Of a stretch of DNA of 64,000 nt, positions 27,867 through 36,654 are shown one piece after another. The DNA is from Gilliamella sp. ESL0441 (GTDB taxonomy: Bacteria > Pseudomonadota > Gammaproteobacteria > Enterobacterales > Orbaceae), in contig NZ_CP048264.1 of the NCBI RefSeq assembly GCF_019469185.1, positions 1,116,001 to 1,180,000 of the forward strand, read 5' to 3'. Within the stretch, counting starts at the first letter, position 1, and each line of letters begins with the position of its first letter. The notes beneath the pieces were generated by a model. It was not told where the DNA came from and ran no database searches. It was given only the letters and a program-made list of their open reading frames with translations. Both the position numbers and the translations under genes were made by a program.

Positions 27867-28253
27867 ATGATAAAAATCGAAAACTTAATAGGATTATCCA
27901 TAACTCAGTTTTACTGTAAAAAATTTGATTCCAATACCACAGGTTATATTGAAATAGTAGTACAAATATCCAAATATTTTTTACAAATTACTGTGAATGA
28001 TGATACCGATGAACTTATTGTTCATATTCCTTCCCTAATAGAAACTAACCAATATTTTATTCCAGATTGGGCAAATAATTTTACAAATAAATCCCTCATG
28101 CAACTTTGGGGCATTGAAAATGAAAAAGGATATTCTGATTTACTCTGTCTAGGTATTGATGAAGTAATACCTAGTATCGTATTTTCATCTTTAGCTTCTG
28201 AAATAAAAGTCGGATTAGTCAATTATGAAATTGAGAATTGTAAAATTAAATGA
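27867..28253 (+). CDS. Intact small immunity-type protein (paralogue of 25622)
   Basis: The 128-residue protein begins MIKIENLIGLSITQFYCKKF. It is acidic and beta-rich at first (ITVNDDTDELIVHIPSL), then helical (NKSLMQLWGIENEKGY), and ends with a charged tail. The frame opens earlier (27840), but the ATG at 27867 matches the start of the paralogue at 25622. It is the intact member of a duplicated pair. The family name is not known to me; position between toxin remnants supports immunity. Confidence 0.65.
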   Translation: MIKIENLIGLSITQFYCKKFDSNTTGYIEIVVQISKYFLQITVNDDTDELIVHIPSLIETNQYFIPDWANNFTNKSLMQLWGIENEKGYSDLLCLGIDEVIPSIVFSSLASEIKVGLVNYEIENCKIK

Positions 28254-28265
28254 GACAAGTAGAAA

Positions 28266-28298
28266 ATTGGCATACCTACTTTGTCGGCAAACTCGCTT
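28266..28298 (+). repeat. 33-base direct repeat in the Hint region, copy 2
   Basis: It differs from 24650-24682 at one base. The two copies bracket about 3.6 kb of immunity genes and remnants, so recombination between them could delete that block. Confidence 0.85.
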
Positions 28299-28589
28299 AC
28301 CCGGTAAAAACAGCAAAACCGGCAGGGAGGTATTTGAAAGGATGATGCAAGGATTAGAAAGGCAGGAAATCAGCGAATTAAAGAATTTTGGGATAAACAT
28401 TCAAATATATGGAGAAATAAAAAAGAAGCAGATATGTCCCATAAAGTAGACGCCGTAAGTTGGTGGAACAGAGTAGGACGAAAATTTGGCGCCAAAAGCA
28501 AAGAAGTACGCAAATGGATGTTAGACAGCAAAAATTACGAACTCGAATATTATAGAATTAACCGTAGCAGGGGAGGAATGTTAAACGAA

Positions 28590-28613
28590 ACGTATAAACC
28601 TCCGCTAAAATAA
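28590..28613 (+). repeat. Toxin-tail repeat, copy 1 (codes TYKPPLK, stop)
   Basis: The end of the nuclease-tip frame recurs at 29079-29102 with 22 of 24 bases the same, and the similarity continues into the start of the following immunity gene. Confidence 0.75.
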
Positions 28614-28630
28614 AAACAGAAATAAAAATT

Positions 28631-29068
28631 ATGGCAAGTATAGAATTACCGGAAGAACTACAAAGTAAAATTAATACATTAGTTTTAAAAGCAAGAGATA
28701 GCATACAAAAGAAACACTATTCAGAATTTATCAAATTCCAATATGAAAAGTGGGATCTATTACCTGAACATAAAAGTCAATGGGAAAAAAGTTATAGAAT
28801 AGCAAAAACAATGATTACATTTTTCATAAAATATAATATTAATTTTTCAGAAGCTAAAAAATGGTTAATGACGTTAAAAAAACTAGATGATATCCAAAAA
28901 CAACATCCAGGTGAATTTTTTTTAATGAAAGGTAAAATTGAATATGAGGAAAAAAAATATGATGAAGCTTTTAAATCTTTTTCTATTGCTTTTACAAAAT
29001 CAGAAGGTCATTGTTTTGGACAAGAAGATGGAATTTATCAAGAGTTTTATTTAGAATACAAGAAGTAG
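28631..29068 (+). CDS. TPR-type immunity protein, paralogue 1
   Basis: The 145-residue helical protein has TPR-like repeats: ARDSIQKKHYSEFIKFQYEKWDLLPEHKSQWEKSYRIA in the first half and LMKGKIEYEEKKYDEAFKSFSIAF in the second. It starts MASIELPEELQSKINTL, and a related start is found at 29119. It lies 17 bases after the nuclease-tip frame, the usual place for the cognate immunity gene, and TPR proteins commonly neighbour GH-E-type toxins. No signal peptide is present. Confidence 0.7.
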   Translation: MASIELPEELQSKINTLVLKARDSIQKKHYSEFIKFQYEKWDLLPEHKSQWEKSYRIAKTMITFFIKYNINFSEAKKWLMTLKKLDDIQKQHPGEFFLMKGKIEYEEKKYDEAFKSFSIAFTKSEGHCFGQEDGIYQEFYLEYKK

Positions 29069-29078
29069 TAACAAATAT

Positions 29079-29102
29079 ACCTACAAACCTCCGCTAAAAT
29101 AA
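29079..29102 (+). repeat. Toxin-tail repeat, copy 2
   Basis: The frame ACC TAC AAA CCT CCG CTA AAA TAA codes the same TYKPPLK end as the nuclease tip at 28590, but only this end remains. It marks a second toxin-immunity cassette whose toxin part has been lost. Confidence 0.7.
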
Positions 29103-29118
29103 AAAAGGGATAAAAATT

Positions 29119-29559
29119 ATGGCAGTATTGGACAAAAAATTACAGGATGAAATTGAAACATTAACCGATTTGGCCTATGAAAAGTTTCTAAACAATGAAA
29201 TTGAAGAATCTTTTATTTTATCAGAACAAGCATGGGACTTATATCCAGATCCCAAAGAAAATTGGAATGAGGCTTATAATACAGCTAGTTCAATTGTTGA
29301 TGATTGTCTTAAAATTAAAGATTTTGAACGTGCAAAAAAATGGCTTAATAATATGATTATGGTTAATAACAACTTGCATCTTAATGATGAAGACTTAAAT
29401 TTCTATCTTGGAAAGTATTTTTTTGAAATAGGTGATTATTTAAAAGCTAAAGAAGAATGGGATAATGCTGTATCTTTAGCAGGATATAGAGTTTTTGAAG
29501 GTGAAGACCCTAGATACATAGATTTTTACCGACATCCTGAAAAGTATTTAAAAAATTAA
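29119..29559 (+). CDS. TPR-type immunity protein, paralogue 2
   Basis: The 146-residue protein has the same layout as the gene at 28631: an N-terminal ETLTDLAYEKFLNNEIEESFILSEQAWDLYPDPKENWNEAY helix pair, the phrase AKKWLNNMI (paralogue: AKKWLMTLK), and a C-terminal FYLGKYFFEIGDYLKAKEEWDNA repeat. It is preceded by a copy of the toxin-tail repeat, so it probably came with its own nuclease tip. The divergence suggests it guards against a related but different tip. Confidence 0.7.
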   Translation: MAVLDKKLQDEIETLTDLAYEKFLNNEIEESFILSEQAWDLYPDPKENWNEAYNTASSIVDDCLKIKDFERAKKWLNNMIMVNNNLHLNDEDLNFYLGKYFFEIGDYLKAKEEWDNAVSLAGYRVFEGEDPRYIDFYRHPEKYLKN

Positions 29560-29581
29560 ACATATAAAGGATATAAACGAT

Positions 29582-29998
29582 ATGGAATTAACAGATGAAT
29601 TATACATTCAAATTGTTTCTGAATTAGAAGAAGGAGACCTATACGCCGAAGCAGGAAAATTTAAAAAAGCGATTGAAAAATACGAATCTGCTTTAAATTT
29701 AGTTCCTCTCCAAAAAGAAGACTGGGAAATTAGTTTACATATTTACACGGCAATGGCAGATAGTTATTTCAATCTAGGCAATTTTCAACAAGCCAATAAC
29801 AACTATGAACAAGCTTTAAAATGTCCTGACGGATTAAGAAACGGCTATGTATGGTTAGGGCTTGGAGAAACGTATTATGAATTAAATAATATAGATAAAG
29901 CTAAAGATGCATTGATGAGCGCTTATATGCTTGAAGGAAAAGAAATATTTGAAGACGAAGACAATAAATACTTTTCTCTAATACAAGATGATATTTGA
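29582..29998 (+). CDS. TPR-type immunity protein, paralogue 3
   Basis: The 138-residue TPR protein has clear repeats: AEAGKFKKAIEKYESALNLVPLQKEDWE, MADSYFNLGNFQQANNNYEQALKC and GLGETYYELNNIDKAKDALMSAYML. It is more canonical than its two neighbours but ends similarly (EGKEIFEDEDNKY against EGEDPRYIDFY in paralogue 2). It follows paralogue 2 by 22 bases on the same strand. No toxin-tail trace is visible in the short gap. Confidence 0.65.
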   Translation: MELTDELYIQIVSELEEGDLYAEAGKFKKAIEKYESALNLVPLQKEDWEISLHIYTAMADSYFNLGNFQQANNNYEQALKCPDGLRNGYVWLGLGETYYELNNIDKAKDALMSAYMLEGKEIFEDEDNKYFSLIQDDI

Positions 29999-30027
29999 TA
30001 AATAATTTGTTTATTAAACTCTGGTAA

Positions 30028-30466
30028 ATGGTAATTCTAAAAAATAAGAATAAAGACCATAAACTAAATGTAGAAGATTATGGTTATCCATTTTCCAGAG
30101 AATATTGGGATTCTAATTGGCTCAGTATTAATATTGAAATTAAAGATTTCAAGACAATCTTTTTTTGATAATAAAGACAATTGTCTTTTAACAATAGAAT
30201 TAGTTAAATTAAAAGAATGGTTAAGTTATTTGAAAAATATTAATTTTGATGAAGCTGATGAAATTCATTTTATGGAACCCATCTTATCGATTAAATTTAA
30301 GAATAATCAGTTTGAAATAGTTTTAAGGTATAAATTAAACCCTAAATACATAGAGGATTTTGATTCGGAATATTCATTGTTCTTTAGCGTTAATCAAAAA
30401 GAAATACTGAATATCATTGTACAACTAGAACGCTATATTAAAAAATATCCGGAAAAACAAATATGA
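30028..30466 (+). pseudogene. WapI-like immunity gene frameshifted at a T run
   Basis: The ATG at 30028 gives MVILKNKNKDHKLNVEDYGY, then PFSREYWDSNWLSINIEIKD, then FKTIFF, and reaches a TGA at the run of seven T bases (30160-30166). One base later the frame continues DNKDNCLLTIELVKLKEWL through to 30466 (...LERYIKKYPEKQI). The YPF..EYWDSNWL..IEI...CLLT..L..W layout resembles WapI-type immunity proteins. One T fewer would restore a protein of about 145 residues. It could be a true mutation, length variation in a homopolymer, or a sequencing error. A 12-residue frame (30463-30501) overlaps its end. Confidence 0.7.
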
Positions 30467-30511
30467 ACTATTCAGAATTTAAAGAAAACCTAAAAAAATA
30501 ACGAATTAAAA

Positions 30512-30532
30512 TGTACCCGTATTTGTACCCGT
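30512..30532. repeat. Tandem TGTACCCGT direct repeat near tRNA-Leu
   Basis: TGTACCCGT occurs at 30512-30520 and 30524-30532, between the last immunity remnant and the tRNA 3' end. It could be a trace of an integrase or attachment region, but no integrase gene is present. Confidence 0.3.
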
Positions 30533-30655
30533 AAAAAATTTAGATTGATAGAAAAGTGATTAAATGGATTAGGATAGTCGAAATCTACAACGCTTTATAT
30601 AATATAAGTTTTGCAGAGATATGAATAAAAGTGAAGAAAAATAAGAAAATTATAA

Positions 30656-30743
30656 TGGTGCCCGGGGCGAGACTTGAACTCGCACGGCCAAAAAGGCCGA
30701 GGGATTTTAAATCCCTTGTGTCTACCGATTTCACCACCCGGGC
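30656..30743 (-). tRNA. tRNA-Leu (anticodon TAA)
   Basis: The reverse strand starts GCCCGGGTGGTGAAATCGG. The anticodon stem GGGAT/ATCCC holds loop TTTAAAA with anticodon TAA, the long variable arm CGGCCTTTTTGGCCG is typical of tRNA-Leu, the T arm is GCGAGTTCAAGTCTCGC, and CCA is encoded at the 3' end (30656-30658). The 3' end faces the toxin island, the usual orientation for integration next to a tRNA. Confidence 0.97.
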
Positions 30744-30787
30744 TCAAAACTGATTACTAAAAAGTAAATGCGTTTTGAATGGAGAGC

Positions 30788-30815
30788 ATTTTACCCATCT
30801 TAATTTTAACGTCAA
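30788..30815 (-). promoter_or_regulatory. Promoter of tRNA-Leu
   Basis: On the minus strand TTGACG (30815-30810), a 16-base spacer and TAAAAT (30793-30788) lie about 45 bases before the tRNA. The remainder of 30816-31169 has no gene that I can see. Confidence 0.65.
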
Positions 30816-31169
30816 TAGAAAAATTAAAAAAATTGATTAATTGCACAATGTTTATCATTATTTCGGTTAAGGATTGAAGAATTTTCTAATCTGGTTGAAT
30901 TTATCAGCGATAAAAACAGATGAACGATGTTAAGGAAAATAAACAATAGCTTTCTAACGAACAAAAGAATGGCAAAATAAAAAAATGAGTTTTTGAACTT
31001 TAGTAATTGAAAGTGTCATCAATTATAAATATTTATTGAAACTATAGTTATTTTGAACCTATTCATCGAGTGATTTAACTATAAATAATCGAGAGTAAAG
31101 TATATACTTCTAAAAAATTTATATTATTCCAGCTTGTAAATTATCATTGTTCAACAAGGATCAATAAAT

Positions 31170-31640
31170 ATGATTATAGGTAATATTGACCATTTAAATT
31201 TAGTCCCTTATTTGCCCGCTAAAATAAAACAATCGATCGAATATATCAAAGATAATGTTAATCAAAATACGCCTATTGGACGTTATGAAATTGACGGTGA
31301 TAAAATATTTTTTATGCTATCAGATAGTACAACACGTCACATTGATCAGGCTAACCCTGAATATCATCAAAAATATATTGATGTACAAATTGTTCTAGAT
31401 GGTCCGGAAGGTATGGCGATTAATACCTTACCACCTTATACCAACATGCTCGATGATCAACTTACAACCAATGATATTGCATTTGTTGAAACGCCGAAGG
31501 AAGAAACATTACTCGTTTTGCATTCAAACGATTTTATTATCTTTTTTCCTAATGAGGTACATAAGCCTTTGTGTGCGTTGGTCAATGAAATCACCAACGT
31601 ACGTAAAGTTGTAATTAAAATAGCCTTAGATTGTCTCTAA
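31170..31640 (+). CDS. YhcH/YjgK/YiaL (DUF386) family protein
   Basis: The 156-residue protein fits the YhcH/YjgK/YiaL beta-sandwich family: GRYEIDGDKIFFMLSDSTTR near the start, HQKYIDVQIVLDGPEGM with the conserved His and Glu/Asp residues, and FIIFFPNEVHKPLCA with the metal-site His. In YhcH the family takes part in sialic acid metabolism, perhaps as a sugar anomerase; YiaL and YjgK act in other sugar contexts. No nan or other sugar genes are near, so the substrate is open. It is a single-gene unit. Confidence 0.88.
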   Translation: MIIGNIDHLNLVPYLPAKIKQSIEYIKDNVNQNTPIGRYEIDGDKIFFMLSDSTTRHIDQANPEYHQKYIDVQIVLDGPEGMAINTLPPYTNMLDDQLTTNDIAFVETPKEETLLVLHSNDFIIFFPNEVHKPLCALVNEITNVRKVVIKIALDCL

Positions 31641-31946
31641 ATTAGGATTAATGCTCTAAATTGAAATTTATTTGGAGCAGGCTAATATCAGATGACTACT
31701 TAAACCTCATCTAAACAGATAAATTTATGATATAGAGATAGCGCGTTAAATATTATGTTAAGCACGGAAAATAAGCTTATATAGGCACATTTAGCTTAAA
31801 TGTTTAGATACGATTATCTTATTATGAAATTTAGCATTGTGTATTGCATATTGATTTTATTTATTAAATTAGTTGTTCAAATATAGATTTTGCATTGCAT
31901 ATTAACTTATCAAATATCAATTAGTACTATATTTCATCACTCATTA

Positions 31947-31962
31947 CTGGTATAATATACAG
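31947..31962 (+). promoter_or_regulatory. LexA (SOS) box upstream of uvrA
   Basis: CTGGTATAATATACAG has the CTG-N10-CAG form and an AT-rich centre typical of gammaproteobacterial LexA boxes. It lies about 50 bases before uvrA and overlaps a TATAAT-type -10 element, so LexA would block the promoter directly. Confidence 0.85.
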
Positions 31963-32010
31963 TTAATTTTTCATTTCAATTGTTCAAAAAACATACTTAA
32001 GAAGAGATCT

Positions 32011-34857
32011 ATGTCAATTAAAGATATCGATATTCGAGGTGCGAGAACGCACAACTTAAAAAATATTAATGTCATTATTCCACGCGATAAACTTGTCGTT
32101 ATTACCGGGCTTTCAGGTTCTGGTAAATCTTCATTAGCATTTGATACGCTTTATGCAGAAGGGCAACGGCGTTATGTCGAGTCGCTATCTGCTTACGCAC
32201 GACAGTTTTTATCATTAATGGAAAAACCCGATGTTGATCACATTGAAGGATTATCACCAGCGATTTCAATTGAACAAAAATCTACATCGCATAATCCACG
32301 TTCAACGGTCGGTACGATTACTGAAATTTATGATTATCTCAGGTTACTTTTTGCCCGAATAGGGGAACCTCGTTGTCCGAATCATAATTTACCGTTAGCA
32401 GCGCAAACAGTATCGCAAATGGTCGATAGCATTATGGCATTACCAGTTGAAAATCGTTATATGCTGCTCGCACCGGTGGTGACTGAACGTAAAGGTGAAT
32501 TTGTTAAGCTATTTGAACAACTTTCAGCAAGTGGCTATATACGGGTAAGGGTAGACGGTGATGTATATGATTTATCTGATCCTCCACAACTTGAATTACA
32601 AAAGAAACACACTATTGAAGTTGTCGTCGACCGTTTTCGTATTCGTGACGATCTAAAATTACGTCTGGCAGAATCAATTGAAACAGCATTATCCATTACC
32701 AATGGTATAGTTAAAGTAGCCAACTTGGATGATCCAAAAGCTGAAGAAAAAATATTTTCGGCTAATTTTGCCTGCCCTATCTGTGGTTACAGCATTTCTG
32801 AATTAGAACCTCGTTTATTTTCATTTAATAATCCAGCAGGTGCATGTCCAGAATGTGATGGTTTAGGTGTTCAACAGTACTTTGATCCTAAACGCATTGT
32901 ACAAATGCCTGAAGTTTCATTAGCTGCGGGGGCAATAAAAGGATGGGATCGTCGTAACTTCTACTATTTTCAGATGTTAAAATCGTTAGCAGATCACTAT
33001 AAATTTGATATTGATAAGCCTTACGAAAAATTACCTGAAAAAATAAAAGATATTTTATTAAATGGTTCAGGTAGTACCGAAATTACGTTTGTTTATACCA
33101 ATGATCGTGGTGATGTTGTTAAACGTAAACATACTTTTGAAGGTATTATAAATAACTTAACGCGTCGCTACAAAGAAACCGAATCACAAACGATTCGTGA
33201 AGAGTTAGCTAAATACATCAGTAACCGCCCATGTCCTTGTTGTCATGGTTCAAGGTTATGTACAACCGCAAGACATGTATTTATTAACGATACAAATTTA
33301 CCGACAATTAGTGATTTAAGTACTCAACAAGCAAAAGAATTTTTTGACAACTTAGTGTTAACAGGTCAACGCGCCCAAATTGCAGAAAAAATTCTGAAAG
33401 AAATTAATGACCGATTGCAGTTTTTAATTAATGTTGGACTTAATTATTTAACGTTATCACGTTCGGCAGAAACCTTATCCGGCGGTGAAGCGCAACGTAT
33501 TCGCTTAGCCAGTCAAATCGGTGCCGGTTTAGTTGGCGTAATGTATGTACTTGATGAGCCTTCTATCGGTCTCCATCAGCGTGATAATACTCGCTTAATT
33601 GATACATTGACTCATTTACGTGATTTAGGTAATACCGTCATTGTGGTTGAACACGATGAAGAAGCGATTATGGCTGCCGATTACGTGATTGATATTGGTC
33701 CAGGGGCAGGGGTTCACGGGGGCGAAGTTGTGGCTCAAGGCACACCTAAACAAATTATGGAAAATAATGCATCGCTAACAGGAAAATATTTATCCGGTAA
33801 AGAAAAAATCGAAATCCCCGCAACACGTACTAAAGTTGATAAAAAACGGATGTTATCGCTTATTGGGGCAACGGGTAATAATCTTAAAGATGTCACATTA
33901 AATATTCCGGTCGGACTTTTTACCTGTATCACTGGGGTATCGGGATCGGGCAAATCCACTTTAATTAATGATACTTTATACCCACTCGCTCAAAATGAAC
34001 TCAATGGCGCTGAAAAAAGTGATATTGCACCTTATAAATCCATTAAAGGTCTTAACTTTTTTGATAAAGTTATCGCGATAGATCAAAGCCCGATTGGACG
34101 AACGCCACGTTCAAATCCTGCTACTTATACCGGATTTTTTACATCGATTCGTGAGCTTTATGCAGGGGTACCTGAAGCACGAGCCAGAGGGTATAATCCG
34201 GGGCGATTTAGCTTTAATGTAAAAGGTGGACGTTGTGAGGCTTGTCAAGGCGATGGCTTAATTAAAGTTGAGATGCACTTTTTACCTGATATTTATGTGC
34301 CATGTGATCAATGTCATGGTGCACGCTATAATCGTGAAACGCTTGAGATCAAATACAAAGGTAAATCTATCAACGAAATTTTAAATATGACCGTTGAAGA
34401 AGGGCGTGAATTTTTTGATGCGGTTCCAATGATCTCTCGAAAATTACAAACCCTGATTGATGTTGGTTTGGCTTACATTACCATTGGTCAATCAGCAACG
34501 ACATTATCGGGTGGGGAAGCTCAGCGAGTTAAATTAGCTAAAGAACTATCAAAACGTGACACCGGTAGTACGCTCTACATTTTAGATGAGCCAACAACTG
34601 GTTTGCACTTTGCCGATGTTAAACAATTACTTGCACAATTGCATACTTTACGTGACAAAGGTAATACTATTGTCGTCATTGAACATAATTTAGATGTCGT
34701 CAAAACCGCTGATTGGATCGTGGATCTTGGGCCAGAAGGGGGAAATGGTGGCGGTGAAATAATTGCCGAAGGTACACCAGAAGAGGTTGCAAAATCGAAA
34801 ATATCTTACACAGGACAATATTTAAAACCTCTGTTAGAAAAACAAAAAAATAAGTAA
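32011..34857 (+). CDS. uvrA: Excinuclease ABC subunit A
   Basis: The 948-residue protein has two ABC ATPase modules with Walker A motifs [10 protein letters not shown] (about 31-40) and [10 protein letters not shown] (about 642-651), and signatures [12 protein letters not shown] (about 490) and [12 protein letters not shown] (about 832). It also has the zinc-binding cysteines CPIC...CPEC (about 255-285) and CEAC...CDQC (near 743-770). It recognises bulky DNA damage with UvrB in nucleotide excision repair. Mfd, encoded at 59.7-63.1 kb, recruits it to stalled polymerase. A LexA box sits over its promoter and a strong terminator follows. Confidence 0.98.
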   Translation: MSIKDIDIRGARTHNLKNINVIIPRDKLVVITGLSGSGKSSLAFDTLYAEGQRRYVESLSAYARQFLSLMEKPDVDHIEGLSPAISIEQKSTSHNPRSTVGTITEIYDYLRLLFARIGEPRCPNHNLPLAAQTVSQMVDSIMALPVENRYMLLAPVVTERKGEFVKLFEQLSASGYIRVRVDGDVYDLSDPPQLELQKKHTIEVVVDRFRIRDDLKLRLAESIETALSITNGIVKVANLDDPKAEEKIFSANFACPICGYSISELEPRLFSFNNPAGACPECDGLGVQQYFDPKRIVQMPEVSLAAGAIKGWDRRNFYYFQMLKSLADHYKFDIDKPYEKLPEKIKDILLNGSGSTEITFVYTNDRGDVVKRKHTFEGIINNLTRRYKETESQTIREELAKYISNRPCPCCHGSRLCTTARHVFINDTNLPTISDLSTQQAKEFFDNLVLTGQRAQIAEKILKEINDRLQFLINVGLNYLTLSRSAETLSGGEAQRIRLASQIGAGLVGVMYVLDEPSIGLHQRDNTRLIDTLTHLRDLGNTVIVVEHDEEAIMAADYVIDIGPGAGVHGGEVVAQGTPKQIMENNASLTGKYLSGKEKIEIPATRTKVDKKRMLSLIGATGNNLKDVTLNIPVGLFTCITGVSGSGKSTLINDTLYPLAQNELNGAEKSDIAPYKSIKGLNFFDKVIAIDQSPIGRTPRSNPATYTGFFTSIRELYAGVPEARARGYNPGRFSFNVKGGRCEACQGDGLIKVEMHFLPDIYVPCDQCHGARYNRETLEIKYKGKSINEILNMTVEEGREFFDAVPMISRKLQTLIDVGLAYITIGQSATTLSGGEAQRVKLAKELSKRDTGSTLYILDEPTTGLHFADVKQLLAQLHTLRDKGNTIVVIEHNLDVVKTADWIVDLGPEGGNGGGEIIAEGTPEEVAKSKISYTGQYLKPLLEKQKNK

Positions 34858-34887
34858 AATAGTCTGAACATAACTTAAAGTATTTAT

Positions 34888-34915
34888 CAAAGTTGGGCGT
34901 TTCAACCCAACTTTG
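34888..34915 (+). terminator. Rho-independent terminator of uvrA
   Basis: CAAAGTTGGG (34888-34897) pairs with CCCAACTTTG (34906-34915), followed by a run of T bases. Confidence 0.9.
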
Positions 34916-35026
34916 TTTTTTTGTTAATGTGAATATTAGGCTTATAATGAACAGTATTGATTGATTGTGTTATAGCTTGTAATTTTATATTTTATTTGAA
35001 AGTTGTTATATCTAAGGAGGGGTAAT

Positions 35027-35623
35027 TTGACTTTGCAAGTTTTAATAATGATTATGATTGCTTATTTTTGTGGTTCCCTTTCTGGTGCTTTGATTGTTAG
35101 TCGCATCATGAAACTTCCTAATCCTCTCCAACATGGATCGCATAATCCAGGCGCTACCAATATTTTGCGGTTAAATGGAAAACTACCAGCCATAATTGTA
35201 TTATTATTCGACATGCTTAAAGGCTCCATTCCAGTCTATATTGCTTATCGATTAAATATCTCACCTTTCTTTTTAGGTATTATTGGTATTGCTGCCTGTC
35301 TTGGTCATATATTCCCTTGTTTTTTTCAATTTCATGGTGGTAAAGGAGTGGCGACTGCTTTGGGAATTATGATGCCGATAGGTCTTGATTTTTCAGGGTG
35401 CTTTATTCTTACATGGGTACTAGCTTTAATCATTACAGGATATTCATCTGTTGCTGCAATTGTTGGGTTTTTATTAGCACCATTTTATGTTTGGTTGTTT
35501 AAACCTGAGCTTACCTTACCTGTAACAATGCTTTCGTGTTTAATCATTATTCGTCATAGTAGTAATATTTTACGGTTATCTCGAGGTGAAGAACCGAAAA
35601 GTAAGTTTTTTAAAAAACACTAA
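35027..35623 (+). CDS. plsY: Glycerol-3-phosphate acyltransferase PlsY
   Basis: The roughly 198-residue membrane protein has about five membrane segments and the PlsY motifs GSHNPGATNILRLNGK (about 35-50), CLGHIFPCFFQFHGGKGVATALG (about 90-112) and a C-terminal LIIIRHSSNILRL. It transfers an acyl group from acyl phosphate to glycerol-3-phosphate, the first step of phospholipid synthesis. The start is a TTG at 35027, seven bases after AAGGAGG, although the frame is open from 35003. It is an independent unit between uvrA and the convergent priC. Confidence 0.93.
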   Translation: MTLQVLIMIMIAYFCGSLSGALIVSRIMKLPNPLQHGSHNPGATNILRLNGKLPAIIVLLFDMLKGSIPVYIAYRLNISPFFLGIIGIAACLGHIFPCFFQFHGGKGVATALGIMMPIGLDFSGCFILTWVLALIITGYSSVAAIVGFLLAPFYVWLFKPELTLPVTMLSCLIIIRHSSNILRLSRGEEPKSKFFKKH

Positions 35624-35659
35624 CCGTGTTCTAGAAAACTTGTTTAACAATATCATTAT

Positions 35660-36166
35660 TCAAAGAGTATCATCTTCCATTTCTAATTCAATCGCTTTAA
35701 TCGCTCGTTCACACCGGTAAATACGGTTATCGAGAGTCGCAATTTTGACAGGGTCTATAGACTCAGCAGAAAGTTCAAATTCGTATTTCATCTCTTGTAA
35801 TCGTCGTAAATAATCTAAGTGTCTCGAATGTTTTTCATAGAGGGTTTCTTGAAATGATAGTTTAGATTTCTCTTCTTTGCGAAGTTGATGTGTCGCTAAT
35901 TCACGAGTCAGGGCGGTGATTTGATTAACTATCATTTCAGATAAATAAGTAATTTGTTCATCTTTTTGAGACATTACATTATTGACTAATGACTGATAAG
36001 TTTGTTTGATTTTTTCTAAATAAAATGTGTTATCAGCGGTAATTTTGGTGGTATTAAACAAATGTTCATCAAAATAGTGTTCATGATAATTTTGTCGTTC
36101 GGATATATTGACTTGTTGTTCAAGTATATCAATTTGTTTTTTTAATGATGCCAGCTGTTTCTGCAT
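35660..36166 (-). CDS. priC: Primosomal replication protein N'' (PriC)
   Basis: The 168-residue protein is helical, with a FDEHLFNT segment near residue 35 that matches the FDRHLFQT of E. coli PriC, and the C-terminal pattern HLDYLRRLQEMK...NRIYRCERAIKAIE. PriC helps reload the replicative helicase at stalled forks. It follows the yfbV-type gene by 11 bases on the same strand and is probably co-transcribed. Overall similarity is low, as is normal for this family. Confidence 0.78.
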   Translation of the reverse strand: MQKQLASLKKQIDILEQQVNISERQNYHEHYFDEHLFNTTKITADNTFYLEKIKQTYQSLVNNVMSQKDEQITYLSEMIVNQITALTRELATHQLRKEEKSKLSFQETLYEKHSRHLDYLRRLQEMKYEFELSAESIDPVKIATLDNRIYRCERAIKAIELEMEDDTL

Positions 36167-36177
36167 GAATATTGATC

Positions 36178-36654
36178 TTAATTGTGAGTTTCTGAATTAT
36201 CATCTTGAGCAAAGTAGTTGCCAAAATGCTTTTTGGATAAATTTATCAGCTTCATAAAAGATTCAAAGGTTAATTTTTCGTTCGTTTCTTTATTTTCTAC
36301 CAAAATCTTTTTTTCAATTAGTTTTGATTGAATATGATTATAGCTATCGACTAAATTGAGTGGTAATGGAGATTGTGAACGTTTACCTAACCAATAGATC
36401 CCCTGAATGGGTAAACTTAACGCAAACAAGATAGTGATAACTGTCACGGCTAATTGTGCTGGCATATAATATTGCCAAACAGCTAACGCAATAATTATTG
36501 GTGGTAAATACTTTTTCGCGGTTTTTATGTGGTTTATGATTTTTAATTCCGGAAATGAATACGAAAGCGCTTTATCTTTTGGACAAAGTTCCATATATCG
36601 TTGACCAGACTTAAATGCTTTAATTAAATTCATAAATTTGTGATTCCTCGACAT
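36178..36654 (-). CDS. yfbV: UPF0208 membrane protein YfbV
   Basis: The 158-residue protein has two membrane segments (about 50-65 and 70-88) followed by the family-typical [25 protein letters not shown]. This is the UPF0208/YfbV signature, and the gene lies divergently beside ackA-pta exactly as in E. coli. YfbV has been linked to Ter macrodomain insulation. An internal ATG at 36633 is a possible alternative start. It shares its upstream region with ackA. Confidence 0.88.
   Translation of the reverse strand: MSRNHKFMNLIKAFKSGQRYMELCPKDKALSYSFPELKIINHIKTAKKYLPPIIIALAVWQYYMPAQLAVTVITILFALSLPIQGIYWLGKRSQSPLPLNLVDSYNHIQSKLIEKKILVENKETNEKLTFESFMKLINLSKKHFGNYFAQDDNSETHN

Larger units (their letters stand above)
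28259..28613 (+). pseudogene. Hint end joined to an HNH/endonuclease VII-like (GH-E type) toxin tip, frameshifted
   Basis: The first frame reads VENWHTYFVGKLAYPVKTAK, the end of a Hint domain, to a stop near 28345. An overlapping frame (28338-28613, 91 residues) reads FWDKHSNIWRNKKEADMSH, VDAVSWWNRVGRKFGAKSKE and VRKWMLDSKNYELEYYRIN, then RSRGGMLNETYKPPLK. The MSHxVDAV...WW/G...NY...NRS layout resembles GH-E and related HNH/endonuclease VII-superfamily toxin nucleases. The Hint part and nuclease tip are out of frame with each other and no N-terminal toxin is present. The TPR-type genes downstream are its probable immunity partners. The exact nuclease family is judged by eye. Confidence 0.72.

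Noticed and set aside
28225..28449. 74-codon frame beginning MKLRIVKLNETSRKLAYLL
   Set aside because: It crosses the end of the immunity gene, the Hint end and the nuclease tip in a third frame; the meaningful readings lie in the other two frames.
30512..30660. Attachment site of an integrated element at tRNA-Leu
   Set aside because: No second copy of the tRNA 3' end was found near 24.2-24.5 kb and no integrase gene is present, so only a weak hint remains.
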